NCBI GenBank assembly: GCA_002399815.1
Contig: DHEJ01000011.1
Location: forward strand, 2,363 to 47,734
Source of the DNA: Acholeplasmataceae bacterium UBA4853
Lineage (GTDB): Bacteria; Bacillota_I; Bacilli_A; Acholeplasmatales; Acholeplasmataceae
Reading direction: 5' to 3'
DNA: 45,372 nucleotides
A model generated the notes under the pieces. That model saw only the letters and a program-made list of their open reading frames with translations, had not been told where the DNA came from and did not search any database. The position numbers were made by a program, and so were the translations under genes. Numbering within the stretch: position 1 is the first letter of the stretch; each line of letters begins with the position of its first letter. Positions 8,198 to 16,369 of the stretch are shown in pieces.

Positions 8198-8219
8198 AAG
8201 ACCTTAAGCATAAGGTCTT
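8198..8219. terminator. Convergent terminator between CPBP protease and ankyrin genes
   Basis: AAGACCTTA / TAAGGTCTT with an AGCA loop. On the minus strand it is followed by a run of six T, so it is strongest for the ankyrin gene, whose stop codon (8204-8206) is inside the stem. On the plus strand the T-run is weak. Confidence 0.75.
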
Positions 8220-9154
8220 AGTAAGTTGATACAAACAGTTAATTTATATTTAGAAGCATAATCTAGGGCCGTGTATTTTAAACGGTCCTTTTTTAATCGG
8301 TTACCTTGTTCTAAGAGTTGTCTTAATTTCGTATAATCTCTATTTAATACAGCTACTGTTAAACTTTGATTTTGTAGTAATTTAATGTAATTTGGTGAAA
8401 TCATCCAATCCTTTAATAATTCTACAATATCACTTTGATTATTCAGTTTAGCTAATGTCAATGGTGTTTCATATCGACGGTTCATTAACTCAATATAAGC
8501 ATCATGTTTTAATAGCAGTAAGACTGTTTCTTTTGTACCAAACTTAACCGCATTAAAAAGTGGTGTTTCAAATTGATCATTTAAGGCATTCACATCTAAA
8601 TTCTTTTCAATAAATAAAGTGATTAGACTCACATTTGTTGTTCTTGATGCATAATGTAAAAAGGAGTTTTGACTTTGATCTAAATCAAACCAAGACGCAT
8701 TAGAAATATCCATTAAATAGTTGACAATATGGACATGACCTGCAAGAATAGCATAATGAATTGGTAATCTATCATCTGTTGTTAAGGCATTTAAATTGGC
8801 TTTATGTTCTAATAATAATTTCACCATATCTAAATCCCCTTTATGACATGCTAGATGTAATAAGGATTCATTCTTAGAATTACTAATATCGATTTTAGCA
8901 AACCGGTTAATCAGTTTTTTAGCAATTAATAACTTCCCTTTTCTAACACAATCAAAAAGCGGTGTTTCACCGGATTGATCAATCATATTGGTATCCATAT
9001 CCTGGTTCAATAAATAATCAATAACATCCATTGCACTACCTAAAACAGCGTAATGTAATAAGCTTTTTCCTTTTGGATCTTTAATTCCTATAAAATCCAG
9101 ATTCTGTTGTAGTTTAGCTAAATCATTATCGAAGGCATATTTAAAATTATCCAT
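8204..9154 (-). CDS. Ankyrin-repeat protein
   Basis: 316 residues made almost entirely of ankyrin repeats. About seven are visible by the TPLH-type turn at a spacing of about 33: KSLLHYAV, ETPLFDCV, ESLLHLAC, RLPIHYAI, NSFLHYAS, ETPLFNAV, ETPLTLAK; a last weaker copy ends at TALDYASK. No signal peptide or membrane segment, so the protein should be cytoplasmic and act in protein-protein binding. Partner unknown. It has its own promoter-like sequence and GGGAGG ribosome binding site, lies between two terminators, and is therefore a single-gene unit. Ankyrin proteins are sometimes effectors in host-associated bacteria; nothing here shows secretion. Confidence 0.9.
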   Translation of the reverse strand: MDNFKYAFDNDLAKLQQNLDFIGIKDPKGKSLLHYAVLGSAMDVIDYLLNQDMDTNMIDQSGETPLFDCVRKGKLLIAKKLINRFAKIDISNSKNESLLHLACHKGDLDMVKLLLEHKANLNALTTDDRLPIHYAILAGHVHIVNYLMDISNASWFDLDQSQNSFLHYASRTTNVSLITLFIEKNLDVNALNDQFETPLFNAVKFGTKETVLLLLKHDAYIELMNRRYETPLTLAKLNNQSDIVELLKDWMISPNYIKLLQNQSLTVAVLNRDYTKLRQLLEQGNRLKKDRLKYTALDYASKYKLTVCINLLRPYA

Positions 9155-9178
9155 AGATTAACCTCCCTTGATACTTAT

Positions 9179-9208
9179 ATTATATATCAAAATATAAAAA
9201 AGCCTCAA
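9179..9208 (-). promoter_or_regulatory. Promoter of the ankyrin gene
   Basis: TATAAT at 9179-9184 with TTGAGG at 9203-9208, spacer 18, on the minus strand. The -35 overlaps the 3' arm of the hup terminator. Confidence 0.45.
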
Positions 9209-9226
9209 CTAATTAAGTTAAGGCTT
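9195..9226 (-). terminator. Terminator of hup
   Basis: Minus strand: AAGCCTTAACT, TAATT loop, AGTTGAGGCTT, then TTTT. Eleven pairs with one G-T, directly after the hup stop. Confidence 0.85.
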
Positions 9227-9239
9227 GTTATAGACGTTG

Positions 9240-9515
9240 TTACTTAACAGCGTCTTTTAATAATTTACCCGCTTTGAAAGCTGGAGTTTTTTGTGCAGGA
9301 ACAATAATTTCTTCACCTGTACGAGGATTTTTTCCTCGACGTGCTACTCGGTTACGTACTTCAAAAGTACCAAAACCTGTAACTACAACTTTTTCTCCTC
9401 TTTTTGCAAGGGTTTCAGTTACAACATCAACAAAAGCGTTTACAATTTTTTCAGCATCCACTTGAGTTGAATCTGCTTTGTCTGCGACTAAAGCAATTAA
9501 TTCAGTTTTGTTCAT
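9240..9515 (-). CDS. hup: HU family DNA-binding protein
   Basis: 91 residues, the standard HU length. MNKTELIALVADKA opening, GFGTFEVRNRVARRGKNP (the beta-arm lead-in) and PAFKAGKLLKDAVK at the C-terminus. It is the main nucleoid protein, binding DNA as a dimer with no strong sequence preference. AGGAGG lies 10 bases before the ATG. It has a strong promoter and terminator of its own, fitting a highly expressed single gene. In Bacillus hbs also lies downstream of der and gpsA. Confidence 0.97.
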   Translation of the reverse strand: MNKTELIALVADKADSTQVDAEKIVNAFVDVVTETLAKRGEKVVVTGFGTFEVRNRVARRGKNPRTGEEIIVPAQKTPAFKAGKLLKDAVK

Positions 9516-9545
9516 TATTTACTTTCCTCCTGTTAAGATGGATTG

Positions 9546-9574
9546 ATTATATCACAATAAAGCCATTAATACAA
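9546..9574 (-). promoter_or_regulatory. Promoter of hup
   Basis: TTGTAT (9569-9574), spacer 17, TATAAT (9546-9551), with TG two bases before the -10. Both boxes and the extension are present, one of the best promoters in the window. Confidence 0.75.
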
Positions 9575-9589
9575 CTTTTTGCACAGGAA

Positions 9590-10585
9590 TCAATCAACGA
9601 ATTCTGGTTTGAGTTCGCGAGTAAGTAATGCCTGAATACCCTCTGAAACGCTGATGTTATTAAAAATAACATCATAAGCAGTTTCGATAATCGGTAATTC
9701 TATTTTAGTTTTAATGCATAAGTCTTTAGCAGCTTGAATTGCTCTAACACCTTCAACAATCATTTTAGATTCTGCTAGAACTTGATCAACAGGAATACCT
9801 TCACCAATTCTAAGTCCTGCATTAAAGTTTCTTGAGTGTCTGGATGATGCTGTAACAATTAAATCTCCAATACCTGTTAAGCCAAAAACAGTTTCTTTTT
9901 TACCACCCATGACAACAACTACTTTAACAATTTCAAGAATACCTCTTGTAATTAATGCAGCTCTAGCATTTTCTCCTAAACCAAATCCAGTCATCATCCC
10001 AGATACAATAGCAATCGCATTTTTGATTGCACCACCAACTTCACAGCCGATTAAGTCATCTGATGTGTAAACACGTAAATATGATTTATTTGAAAATAGA
10101 TTTTGGACACTTTGAGCAAACCAACTTGTTTCACTTGCAGCTGTTAAAACAGTTAGTTTTCTTTCAATCACTTCTTCTGCATGTGATGGACCAGTTAAAG
10201 CTGCGTATCCACCTAAGAATTTTGGATTAATTTCATCGACAACAATTTCTGAAACACGTTTTAATGTTTCCGGTTCAATTCCTTTTGATACGTTAATAAA
10301 ATACATCTTATGTTTTGCTAATTGGTTAATATCTCTTAAAGCAGTACGCATAAATTTAGTCGGTACAGCCAGCACAATAAAGTCAGCAAAATCAAGTGCT
10401 TCTTCTAAATGATTGGTTGCTTTAATTTTTTCGATTTTATTTTCGAAAAATGGATGTTGACCTTGATTAATTTGGTCAACCGCTTTTTGATTAACATCAT
10501 AGACTAATGCTTCATGTCCGTTATCTGTTAAAACTTGAGCTAGGGTAGTTCCCCAAGAACCACCACCGATTAAACTAATCTTCAT
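9590..10585 (-). CDS. gpsA: NAD(P)-dependent glycerol-3-phosphate dehydrogenase
   Basis: Reduces dihydroxyacetone phosphate to sn-glycerol 3-phosphate, the backbone for phospholipids. 331 residues. N-terminal Rossmann motif SLIGGGSWGTTLA, then VSKGIE, LTGPSHAEE, CEVGGAIKNAIAI (with the catalytic Lys) and GLTGIGDLIVT, all diagnostic of GpsA. The ATG at 10583-10585 has AAGGAG 4 bases upstream; an in-frame ATG 24 bases earlier lies deeper inside der without such a site. The chosen start overlaps the 3' end of der by 11 bases, so der and gpsA are coupled. Confidence 0.96.
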   Translation of the reverse strand: MKISLIGGGSWGTTLAQVLTDNGHEALVYDVNQKAVDQINQGQHPFFENKIEKIKATNHLEEALDFADFIVLAVPTKFMRTALRDINQLAKHKMYFINVSKGIEPETLKRVSEIVVDEINPKFLGGYAALTGPSHAEEVIERKLTVLTAASETSWFAQSVQNLFSNKSYLRVYTSDDLIGCEVGGAIKNAIAIVSGMMTGFGLGENARAALITRGILEIVKVVVVMGGKKETVFGLTGIGDLIVTASSRHSRNFNAGLRIGEGIPVDQVLAESKMIVEGVRAIQAAKDLCIKTKIELPIIETAYDVIFNNISVSEGIQALLTRELKPEFVD

Positions 10586-11891
10586 AAGACTCCTTCTTTC
10601 TGAATGCAAATTTAAGTGGACTTCCAGTTAAATCAAACACGCTTCTGAATTGATTTTGTAAATATCTTTCATAACTAAAATGGATGTAATGAGGATCATT
10701 AACAAATATAGAGATTGTTGGAGGTTTAATACCGATTTGAGTTGCATATGAGAACTTAGGTTTACCTTGATTAAAGATAGCCGGTGGATTCATTGCAATC
10801 GCATCTTGTAATGTTTCATTAATTAATTTGGTTGATAATTCTTTTGTAAAGTTTCCATAAACTTCTGTTAAAACTGGGAATAATGTATGAATTCTTTGTT
10901 TTTCTTTAGCTGATAAAAATACAATTGGCGCATAGGTTAAGAATTTGAATTCATCACGAATCTTTTCTTCAAACTTCTTCATGGTCTTACTGTCTTTTTC
11001 AACTAAGTCCCACTTATTTACTACAATGATGCAAGCTCTCATATATTCCATAATATAGCCTGCAACGTGAGCATCTTGTTCTTGAATACCCGCTTCTCCA
11101 TCAAGGACTAAAAGCGCAACATCTGCCCGTTCTAGCGCAGTTAACGCTCTTAAAACGGAATACTTATCAAGGTTTTCATAAACCTTACCGCGTTTCTTAA
11201 TACCTGCAGTATCAATGACGGTATATTTTTGTTTATCCTTAACAAAGGTTGTATCAATAGCATCTGTTGTTGTACCTGAAATCTCTGATACAATAACTCT
11301 TTCTTCACCGATAATTGAGTTGACTAATGAGCTCTTACCAACATTTGGACGTCCAATAACAGCAAAACTAATTACACCTTTTTCATGTGGTTTATCTTCT
11401 TCTTTTAAATAACTTAAGACTTTATCTAAAAGATCACCAATACCAATACCATGATGTGATGAAATTGCAATCGGATCAGAAAATCCTAATGAGTAAAATT
11501 CATATGCGTTATGTGCATGGACTAAATCATCAATTTTATTGACTGCAACAACGACCGGTTTATCTGTTTTATACAGTTGTTTAGCAATATAATAATCGCT
11601 ATCCGTTAAACCAACAAGTCCATCAACGACGAATATAATGACATTTGCTTCATCCATTGCTATTTCTGCTTGATGTTTAATTTGAGTTAAAAAAGGTGCA
11701 TCACCAACATCGATGCCCCCTGTATCAATTAAACTAAATTTTTTAGTTAACCATTCAGCTTGAGCATAAATACGGTCTCTTGTAACACCTGCAACATCAT
11801 CTGTAATGGAAACACGATCACCTAGAATACGGTTAAAAAGAGATGACTTACCTACGTTTGGACGACCTACTATTGCGACTGTAAATGGCAT
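10575..11891 (-). CDS. der: Ribosome biogenesis GTPase Der (EngA)
   Basis: 438 residues with two consecutive GTPase domains and a C-terminal KH-like domain, the hallmark of Der, which helps mature the 50S subunit. First domain: GRPNVGKSSLFN near 9-20, DTGG, NKID. Second domain: GRPNVGKSSLVN near 181, DTAGIKKRG, NKWD, SAK. The C-terminal region (about 350-438) includes PPAIFNQGKPKFSYATQ and ends KFAFRKKESYED. Start preceded by GAGG. Lies 13 bases downstream of the S1 protein gene and overlaps gpsA. Confidence 0.97.
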   Translation of the reverse strand: MPFTVAIVGRPNVGKSSLFNRILGDRVSITDDVAGVTRDRIYAQAEWLTKKFSLIDTGGIDVGDAPFLTQIKHQAEIAMDEANVIIFVVDGLVGLTDSDYYIAKQLYKTDKPVVVAVNKIDDLVHAHNAYEFYSLGFSDPIAISSHHGIGIGDLLDKVLSYLKEEDKPHEKGVISFAVIGRPNVGKSSLVNSIIGEERVIVSEISGTTTDAIDTTFVKDKQKYTVIDTAGIKKRGKVYENLDKYSVLRALTALERADVALLVLDGEAGIQEQDAHVAGYIMEYMRACIIVVNKWDLVEKDSKTMKKFEEKIRDEFKFLTYAPIVFLSAKEKQRIHTLFPVLTEVYGNFTKELSTKLINETLQDAIAMNPPAIFNQGKPKFSYATQIGIKPPTISIFVNDPHYIHFSYERYLQNQFRSVFDLTGSPLKFAFRKKESYED

Positions 11892-11904
11892 TTAAAAAAC
11901 CTCT

Positions 11905-13308
11905 TTATTTTTTCTTTTTTAAATCCCCAAAAATATCACCTAAAGTGACAGCATCAGCTAATTGATCATCGCCAAGATACTTTTCAAATTCAGCTCTAGC
12001 TTCAGCATTAAGGATTTTTTTAACGGATAATTTAAGTACCCAATTTTCCTTAGAAAACTCGATAACTTTTGCTTTAATCACATCACCAATTTGATAATGA
12101 TCATTAATATTTACTTTAGGATCATTGTGTGCTTCAAATGCTGGAATAAATCCATCAACGCCTTCATATGACACAACAATACCTTCTTTTGATACTGATT
12201 CTACACGAACCTCTACTGTTTCACCATTTTTAAGAGAAATCTTTTCCCATGGGTTATGTTCAATAGCTTTTTTAGATAATGCAATCTTTTCTTTTTTAAC
12301 ATCTTTAGATAAAATTACTACTTCAATTTCATCATCAATTTTAATGTATGCATCAAAGTTTGCTTTTGGATTCCAAGAATATTCATTCTTATGAAGTAAT
12401 CCTTTAACATCTCTTGCAAGTTCAACTAAAACACCAAACGGTAATTTAGATACTACTTTACCCTTAACTGTTTGACCAACCTTATGTGTTTCTAAATAAG
12501 CTTGGTAAGGTGTAGGTAATAAAGCCTTCATTGACAAGTCAATACGATTGCCTTCTTTTTTAATCACTTTAACTGTAACTTTTTGCCCTTTAGTTAAATA
12601 TTCATCAATCTTATCAACTCTGTGATGAGATACTTGAGAAATTCTTAACATTCCAGAAACGTGGTTAAAACGAACAAATGCAGCATGCGCTTCAAATGAT
12701 TCGACAACCCCTTCTAAAATAGAACCTGTTTGAATATGTTCAAGTTCTTCTAAACGATTCTTGTTACGTTCTTCTTGATCTTTAGCACGTTGTACTTCAT
12801 AAATAGGTTTTCTAGTTGCAATAAGTTTAGGTCTTTTACGATCAGCCTTATATTCTTCAATAACAACCACTAATTTTTTACCAACAAGTTTTTCTTTTTG
12901 ATCTTTTAATTCAAAGTCTAGTAATGAATACGGTAAAAATAATTCATAACCTTCAAAAAGTAAAACTAAACCTTTATCATTAAAAGATTTAACTGTTGTT
13001 TCAATTTCAGATTTCTTTTCATATGCTTCAATAATTGTTTCTAATTTTTTCTCGTTTAATAATGGTAAGCGGGAAAGTAAAATTGCAGAAGAATCATCTC
13101 CTTCTGAAACTTTAGTTACTTTTGCACGAATTTTATCACCGACTTTTACGAGTTTTGTTAAGTCATCTGGTGCGGGGTTATCATAGTGTTCTGCATAAAT
13201 GGTGCCCTCTGTTGCAGCATTTAAAGAAACCAAAATCACATTCTTTTTGACTTGGAATACTTCACCTTCGATAATTTGTCCTTTTTTCGGAAATATAAAA
13301 TCGCTCAT
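11905..13308 (-). CDS. rpsA: S1-domain RNA-binding protein (ribosomal protein S1 homologue)
   Basis: 467 residues with about five S1 repeats: roughly 7-80, 90-172 (most divergent), 190-262, 270-347 and 355-430, followed by an acidic then lysine-rich tail. The Firmicutes homologue (YpfD) has four clear repeats, so this one is longer. S1 repeats bind single-stranded RNA; in low-GC bacteria the protein is not always an integral ribosomal protein, so its role in translation initiation is uncertain. The ATG overlaps the cmk stop by 4 bases (ATGA), with GGAG upstream. The cmk-S1-der order matches Bacillus. Confidence 0.93.
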   Translation of the reverse strand: MSDFIFPKKGQIIEGEVFQVKKNVILVSLNAATEGTIYAEHYDNPAPDDLTKLVKVGDKIRAKVTKVSEGDDSSAILLSRLPLLNEKKLETIIEAYEKKSEIETTVKSFNDKGLVLLFEGYELFLPYSLLDFELKDQKEKLVGKKLVVVIEEYKADRKRPKLIATRKPIYEVQRAKDQEERNKNRLEELEHIQTGSILEGVVESFEAHAAFVRFNHVSGMLRISQVSHHRVDKIDEYLTKGQKVTVKVIKKEGNRIDLSMKALLPTPYQAYLETHKVGQTVKGKVVSKLPFGVLVELARDVKGLLHKNEYSWNPKANFDAYIKIDDEIEVVILSKDVKKEKIALSKKAIEHNPWEKISLKNGETVEVRVESVSKEGIVVSYEGVDGFIPAFEAHNDPKVNINDHYQIGDVIKAKVIEFSKENWVLKLSVKKILNAEARAEFEKYLGDDQLADAVTLGDIFGDLKKKK

Positions 13309-13970
13309 TTTTTAACTCCTTTTGCTGTTTCAATCAGCCCTATAATTTTTTTTACAGTTTGTTCAATCGTTAGATTTGTTGTATCAATTTCTATTGCATC
13401 CCACGCTTTTTTAAGTGGGGATTCTTTTCTTGTTGAATCCTTTTGATCTCTTAATGCAATTTCTTCTACAAGTTTCTGTAATTCAACTTGATGACCAATC
13501 TTTTCTTTTTCTTTTTGTCTTCTTTTTGCACGTTCATGCACATCAGCTACTAAAAAGATTTTTAACTGTGCATCTGGAATAACTACCGTACCTATATCTC
13601 TACCATCCATGATGATATCACCTTTAAGTGCAGCTTTTTTCTGAAGCTCAACCATCTTTTTTCTAACATACGGGAACGAGGAAACTAAAGAAACATTATT
13701 TGTTACTGCTTTTGATCTAATTTCAGATTCAACATTTCTTTGATCAATGTAGATATGATCATCGTGATATGAAATCTCGATGGATTCTAAAAAATCATAG
13801 TTAGATTCTACATTTAAATCAATATTCTTTTCTATTGCCAGAAGGGTTACTGCTCTATACATTGCTCCTGTATCAATATGCGTCATATTGAGTTGATCTG
13901 CAATTAACTTACTGATGGTTGACTTGCCACTGCCTGCCGGACCATCAATGGCCACTTGAAATCCCGCCAT
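13305..13970 (-). CDS. cmk: Cytidylate kinase
   Basis: Phosphorylates CMP and dCMP. 221 residues, with the P-loop IDGPAGSGKST near the N-terminus, the HIDTGAMYRAVTL nucleotide-binding stretch and IIMDGRDIGTVV, all diagnostic. The ATG at 13968-13970 is preceded by GGAGG at ideal spacing. An in-frame ATG 15 bases earlier (13985) lies at the predicted transcription start without a ribosome binding site. First gene of cmk-S1-der-gpsA. Confidence 0.96.
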   Translation of the reverse strand: MAGFQVAIDGPAGSGKSTISKLIADQLNMTHIDTGAMYRAVTLLAIEKNIDLNVESNYDFLESIEISYHDDHIYIDQRNVESEIRSKAVTNNVSLVSSFPYVRKKMVELQKKAALKGDIIMDGRDIGTVVIPDAQLKIFLVADVHERAKRRQKEKEKIGHQVELQKLVEEIALRDQKDSTRKESPLKKAWDAIEIDTTNLTIEQTVKKIIGLIETAKGVKK

Positions 13971-13992
13971 ATGTTTCCTCCACATGTCTTCT

Positions 13993-14001
13993 ATTATAAC
14001 A
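13993..14001 (-). promoter_or_regulatory. Extended -10 promoter of the cmk operon
   Basis: TGTTATAAT on the minus strand (TATAAT 13993-13998). Predicted start near 13986, leader about 16 bases carrying GGAGG. Just upstream is an AT-only inverted repeat CATATATAAATATATG on the plus strand (14000-14015). Confidence 0.6.
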
Positions 14002-14028
14002 TATATAAATATATGAGTTTGGTATTAC

Positions 14029-14751
14029 CTAATCATTTTCTCGGTATAATCGCTTAATTTCATGCGCTTTTAATCTTCTGTACCCACCACGAGGGACATT
14101 TTCCAAAGTTAATAAATCAAATCGTGTTCTAGTCAAGTTTTTAACCTTATGTCCTAAGTGTTCAAACATTAAACGAATATCTTTATTTGTCTCATCTGTA
14201 ATAACCATTCGAACTAAGGTTGACTTATTTTTCTTATCCAATTCAACAATGGATAATTCAATGGGTTTAATTTCTTTACCTAAGAATTTAACTCCAAGTC
14301 TTGCTTGACGAATCGTTTCTTTAATGATGATACCTTCAGTTCTAATTAAGTATTCCTTTTCAATACCAGCATTTGTTTCAGTTAAACGTTTGGTTAAAAC
14401 ACCATCGTTAGTAACTAGTAAAACACCAGCTGAATCATATTCTAATTTATGAACAGGATATAAACGGTTTGCTTTTGCTTCACTATCAAAAAGATCAAGA
14501 ATATTTCTACGCTTGTGTATATCACTTGTAGTTGATAAATAACCAGTTGGTTTATTTAAAACATAATAAACCAATTCTTCTTTATTAATCGCTTTACCAT
14601 CAACTAAAATGAGATCTCTTAATGCGGCTTTACTACCTAAAACAGTGATCACCTCACCATTTACAGTAACTCTACCAGATGTAATTAATTCTTCAGCTTT
14701 TCGTCTGGAAGCAACCCCAGCTTGAGCCAATATTTTTGATAATCTTTCCAT
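14029..14751 (-). CDS. RsuA/RluB-type pseudouridine synthase with altered catalytic motif
   Basis: 240 residues. N-terminal S4 RNA-binding domain (ERLSKILAQAGVASRRKAE), then the pseudouridine synthase core with LNKPTGYLST and LVTNDG. In this family the catalytic Asp is in GRLD. Here the aligned stretch is HKLEYDSAG (101-109), so G-R-L-D has become H-K-L-E and the Asp is Glu104, with an Asp two residues later (D106). The enzyme may be inactive, or use another residue; the fold is otherwise intact. RluB modifies 23S rRNA at position 2605 region in E. coli; the target here is not certain. The start at 14751 is chosen because the ATG at 14763 lies at or before the predicted transcription start. 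Confidence 0.85.
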   Translation of the reverse strand: MERLSKILAQAGVASRRKAEELITSGRVTVNGEVITVLGSKAALRDLILVDGKAINKEELVYYVLNKPTGYLSTTSDIHKRRNILDLFDSEAKANRLYPVHKLEYDSAGVLLVTNDGVLTKRLTETNAGIEKEYLIRTEGIIIKETIRQARLGVKFLGKEIKPIELSIVELDKKNKSTLVRMVITDETNKDIRLMFEHLGHKVKNLTRTRFDLLTLENVPRGGYRRLKAHEIKRLYREND

Positions 14752-14766
14752 GTTCGCACCCATTTC

Positions 14767-14775
14767 ATTATAGCA
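14767..14775 (-). promoter_or_regulatory. Extended -10 promoter of the rluB-like gene
   Basis: TGCTATAAT on the minus strand (TATAAT 14767-14772). Transcription would start near 14760, only about 9 bases before the chosen ATG at 14751, so the mRNA would be almost leaderless. Confidence 0.5.
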
Positions 14776-14820
14776 TAATCAATCAGGTTTAAATACTATT
14801 AACTCAAGATATTACATAAT

Positions 14821-14840
14821 AAAAAGACCCTAGGTCTTTT
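14821..14840 (-). terminator. Terminator after efp
   Basis: Minus strand AAAAGACC, TAG, GGTCTTTTT followed by more A/T. Lies 18 bases after the efp stop and ends the long mutS-to-efp gene run. Confidence 0.8.
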
Positions 14841-14857
14841 CATTTTAAAGTATGATA

Positions 14858-15415
14858 TTAAGCTCTAGACACATAAGAACCATCTGTAGTATTCACGATG
14901 ATTTTTTCGCCTGCTTCAATAAACATTGGAACTTTAACCAAATATCCTGATGCTAACCATGCATCTTTTAAGGCATTCGTTTTAGAATCCCCTTTAACAC
15001 CTGGTACAGTATCCTTAACTTCTAATACTAATTTTTCTGGTAAATTAACGCCGATAATCTCATTACCGTAGAAGTTAATTTCGACAGATAATCCTTCATA
15101 TAAGAAATTTAATTCATATTTGATTTGGTCTTGATGAACTTCAATTTGTTCATAATTATCCATGTTCATAAATACATGTTGATCACCGGATGCATATAAG
15201 TATTGCATAGAAATTCTATCGATTTGTGCTTTTTCCACTTTATCGCCAGATTTAAATGTTACTTCTTGAATCCCACCAGTTCTAATATTTCTTAACTTAG
15301 TGTTGATGATTGCACCACTTCTTGCAGATTTCACATGTAAGAAATCTAAGATAACATAAATGTTACCGTCAATAGCGATTGTAAGTCCTGTTTTAAATTC
15401 ACTTGTTGATACCAT
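14858..15415 (-). CDS. efp: Elongation factor P with Arg at the tip position
   Basis: 185 residues, full length, collinear with Bacillus EF-P from start to the identical ending TDGSYVSRA. EF-P binds between the P and E sites and relieves stalling at polyproline. The domain I loop reads HVKSARSGAI at 27-36. The residue that is a modified Lys (Lys32) in Bacillus, in an HVKPGKG context, is Arg32 here. Arg at this position is the form that is rhamnosylated by EarP in some proteobacteria; no earP-like gene is in this window. AAGGAG lies 8 bases before the ATG. Probably cotranscribed with aroQ, 33 bases upstream. Confidence 0.96.
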   Translation of the reverse strand: MVSTSEFKTGLTIAIDGNIYVILDFLHVKSARSGAIINTKLRNIRTGGIQEVTFKSGDKVEKAQIDRISMQYLYASGDQHVFMNMDNYEQIEVHQDQIKYELNFLYEGLSVEINFYGNEIIGVNLPEKLVLEVKDTVPGVKGDSKTNALKDAWLASGYLVKVPMFIEAGEKIIVNTTDGSYVSRA

Positions 15416-15448
15416 ATTAACAACTCCTTTTTCGATGCCTGTTATATT

Positions 15449-15877
15449 TTACTTGAAATTACGAATTTTATCAACTAGAAACGACACACCTTCGATATAT
15501 GAGTGTTCTTTTTTTCCGTAAAATCTACCATCAACGACATCCTTGATGTAATTAATCTTTCTGAACGCTTCTCTTTGATCTATATCTGATAAATGTACTT
15601 CAACTTTTGGAATCACAATCATTTCTAGTGCATCTCTAATACCAATTGAAGTATGGGTAAATGCTGCTGCATTAATGAGTAACCCATCCACATTTAAATC
15701 CTGTAAATAATCGATAATAAATCCTTCATGATTACTTTGAAAGAAACTAAATTCAACCAAAGGAAATGTCTTTTCAAGTAGTAAATTCAAATCATCCAAT
15801 GTGAATTTACCATAGTGGTTCTCATTTCTTTTACCAAGCATATTAATGTTAGGTCCATTAACAATCGCGATTCTCAT
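15449..15877 (-). CDS. aroQ: 3-dehydroquinate dehydratase, type II
   Basis: Third step of the shikimate pathway: dehydrates 3-dehydroquinate to 3-dehydroshikimate. 142 residues, the usual type II length. Visible motifs: VNGPNINMLGKRN at 5-17, HYGKFTL (catalytic Tyr), SNHEGFIIDYLQ, LLINAAAFTHTSIGIRDAL and VEVHLSDIDQREAFR. The start overlaps the aroK stop by 4 bases. No other shikimate gene except aroK is in the window. Confidence 0.95.
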   Translation of the reverse strand: MRIAIVNGPNINMLGKRNENHYGKFTLDDLNLLLEKTFPLVEFSFFQSNHEGFIIDYLQDLNVDGLLINAAAFTHTSIGIRDALEMIVIPKVEVHLSDIDQREAFRKINYIKDVVDGRFYGKKEHSYIEGVSFLVDKIRNFK

Positions 15878-16365
15878 TTTACCTTCAACCCCTTTGCACT
15901 ATTTATTATATCACTAACAGTTTTATTTACTGTTTCATTGTTAGAGATAATCATATCTGCAAAGTCTTGGTACTTTAAAAATCTTTTATCATATAAAGAT
16001 TCTAGGGTTTCTTTTAATAATAACGGTCTTTGATAACTGTTTTCAAGGCGCTTCTTAATGGTCTCAAGTGGTGTATCTAAATATACCTTAAGGCCCTTCA
16101 TGAGTGCTTTATTCGCTTTAACAGTCACAATACCACCACCAGTTGATATCACTACATTATCAGTTGTAATCTCTTCTAAGCACTCAGTTTCAACTGCTCT
16201 AAAAGTTCCTTCACCATACTGACTAATAAGCACATCAATAAAGGTATATGTCTTTTCTTCAATATACGCATCTAAATCAATAAACTGATAATTTAGTTTT
16301 TCAGCTAGTAATTTTCCAACTGTTGTTTTACCACTACCTGGCATTCCAATTAAATAAATTCTCAT
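15874..16365 (-). CDS. aroK: Shikimate kinase
   Basis: Phosphorylates shikimate at the 3-OH with ATP. 163 residues. P-loop GMPGSGKTTVG at 7-17, DLDAYIEE (substrate-binding Asp), GEGTFRAVE (Arg contacting shikimate), STGGGIV and the lid region SYQRPLL. AAGGG before the ATG; 4 bases after miaA. Sits in the mutS-to-efp run next to aroQ. Confidence 0.93.
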   Translation of the reverse strand: MRIYLIGMPGSGKTTVGKLLAEKLNYQFIDLDAYIEEKTYTFIDVLISQYGEGTFRAVETECLEEITTDNVVISTGGGIVTVKANKALMKGLKVYLDTPLETIKKRLENSYQRPLLLKETLESLYDKRFLKYQDFADMIISNNETVNKTVSDIINSAKGLKVK

Positions 16366-16369
16366 ATAT

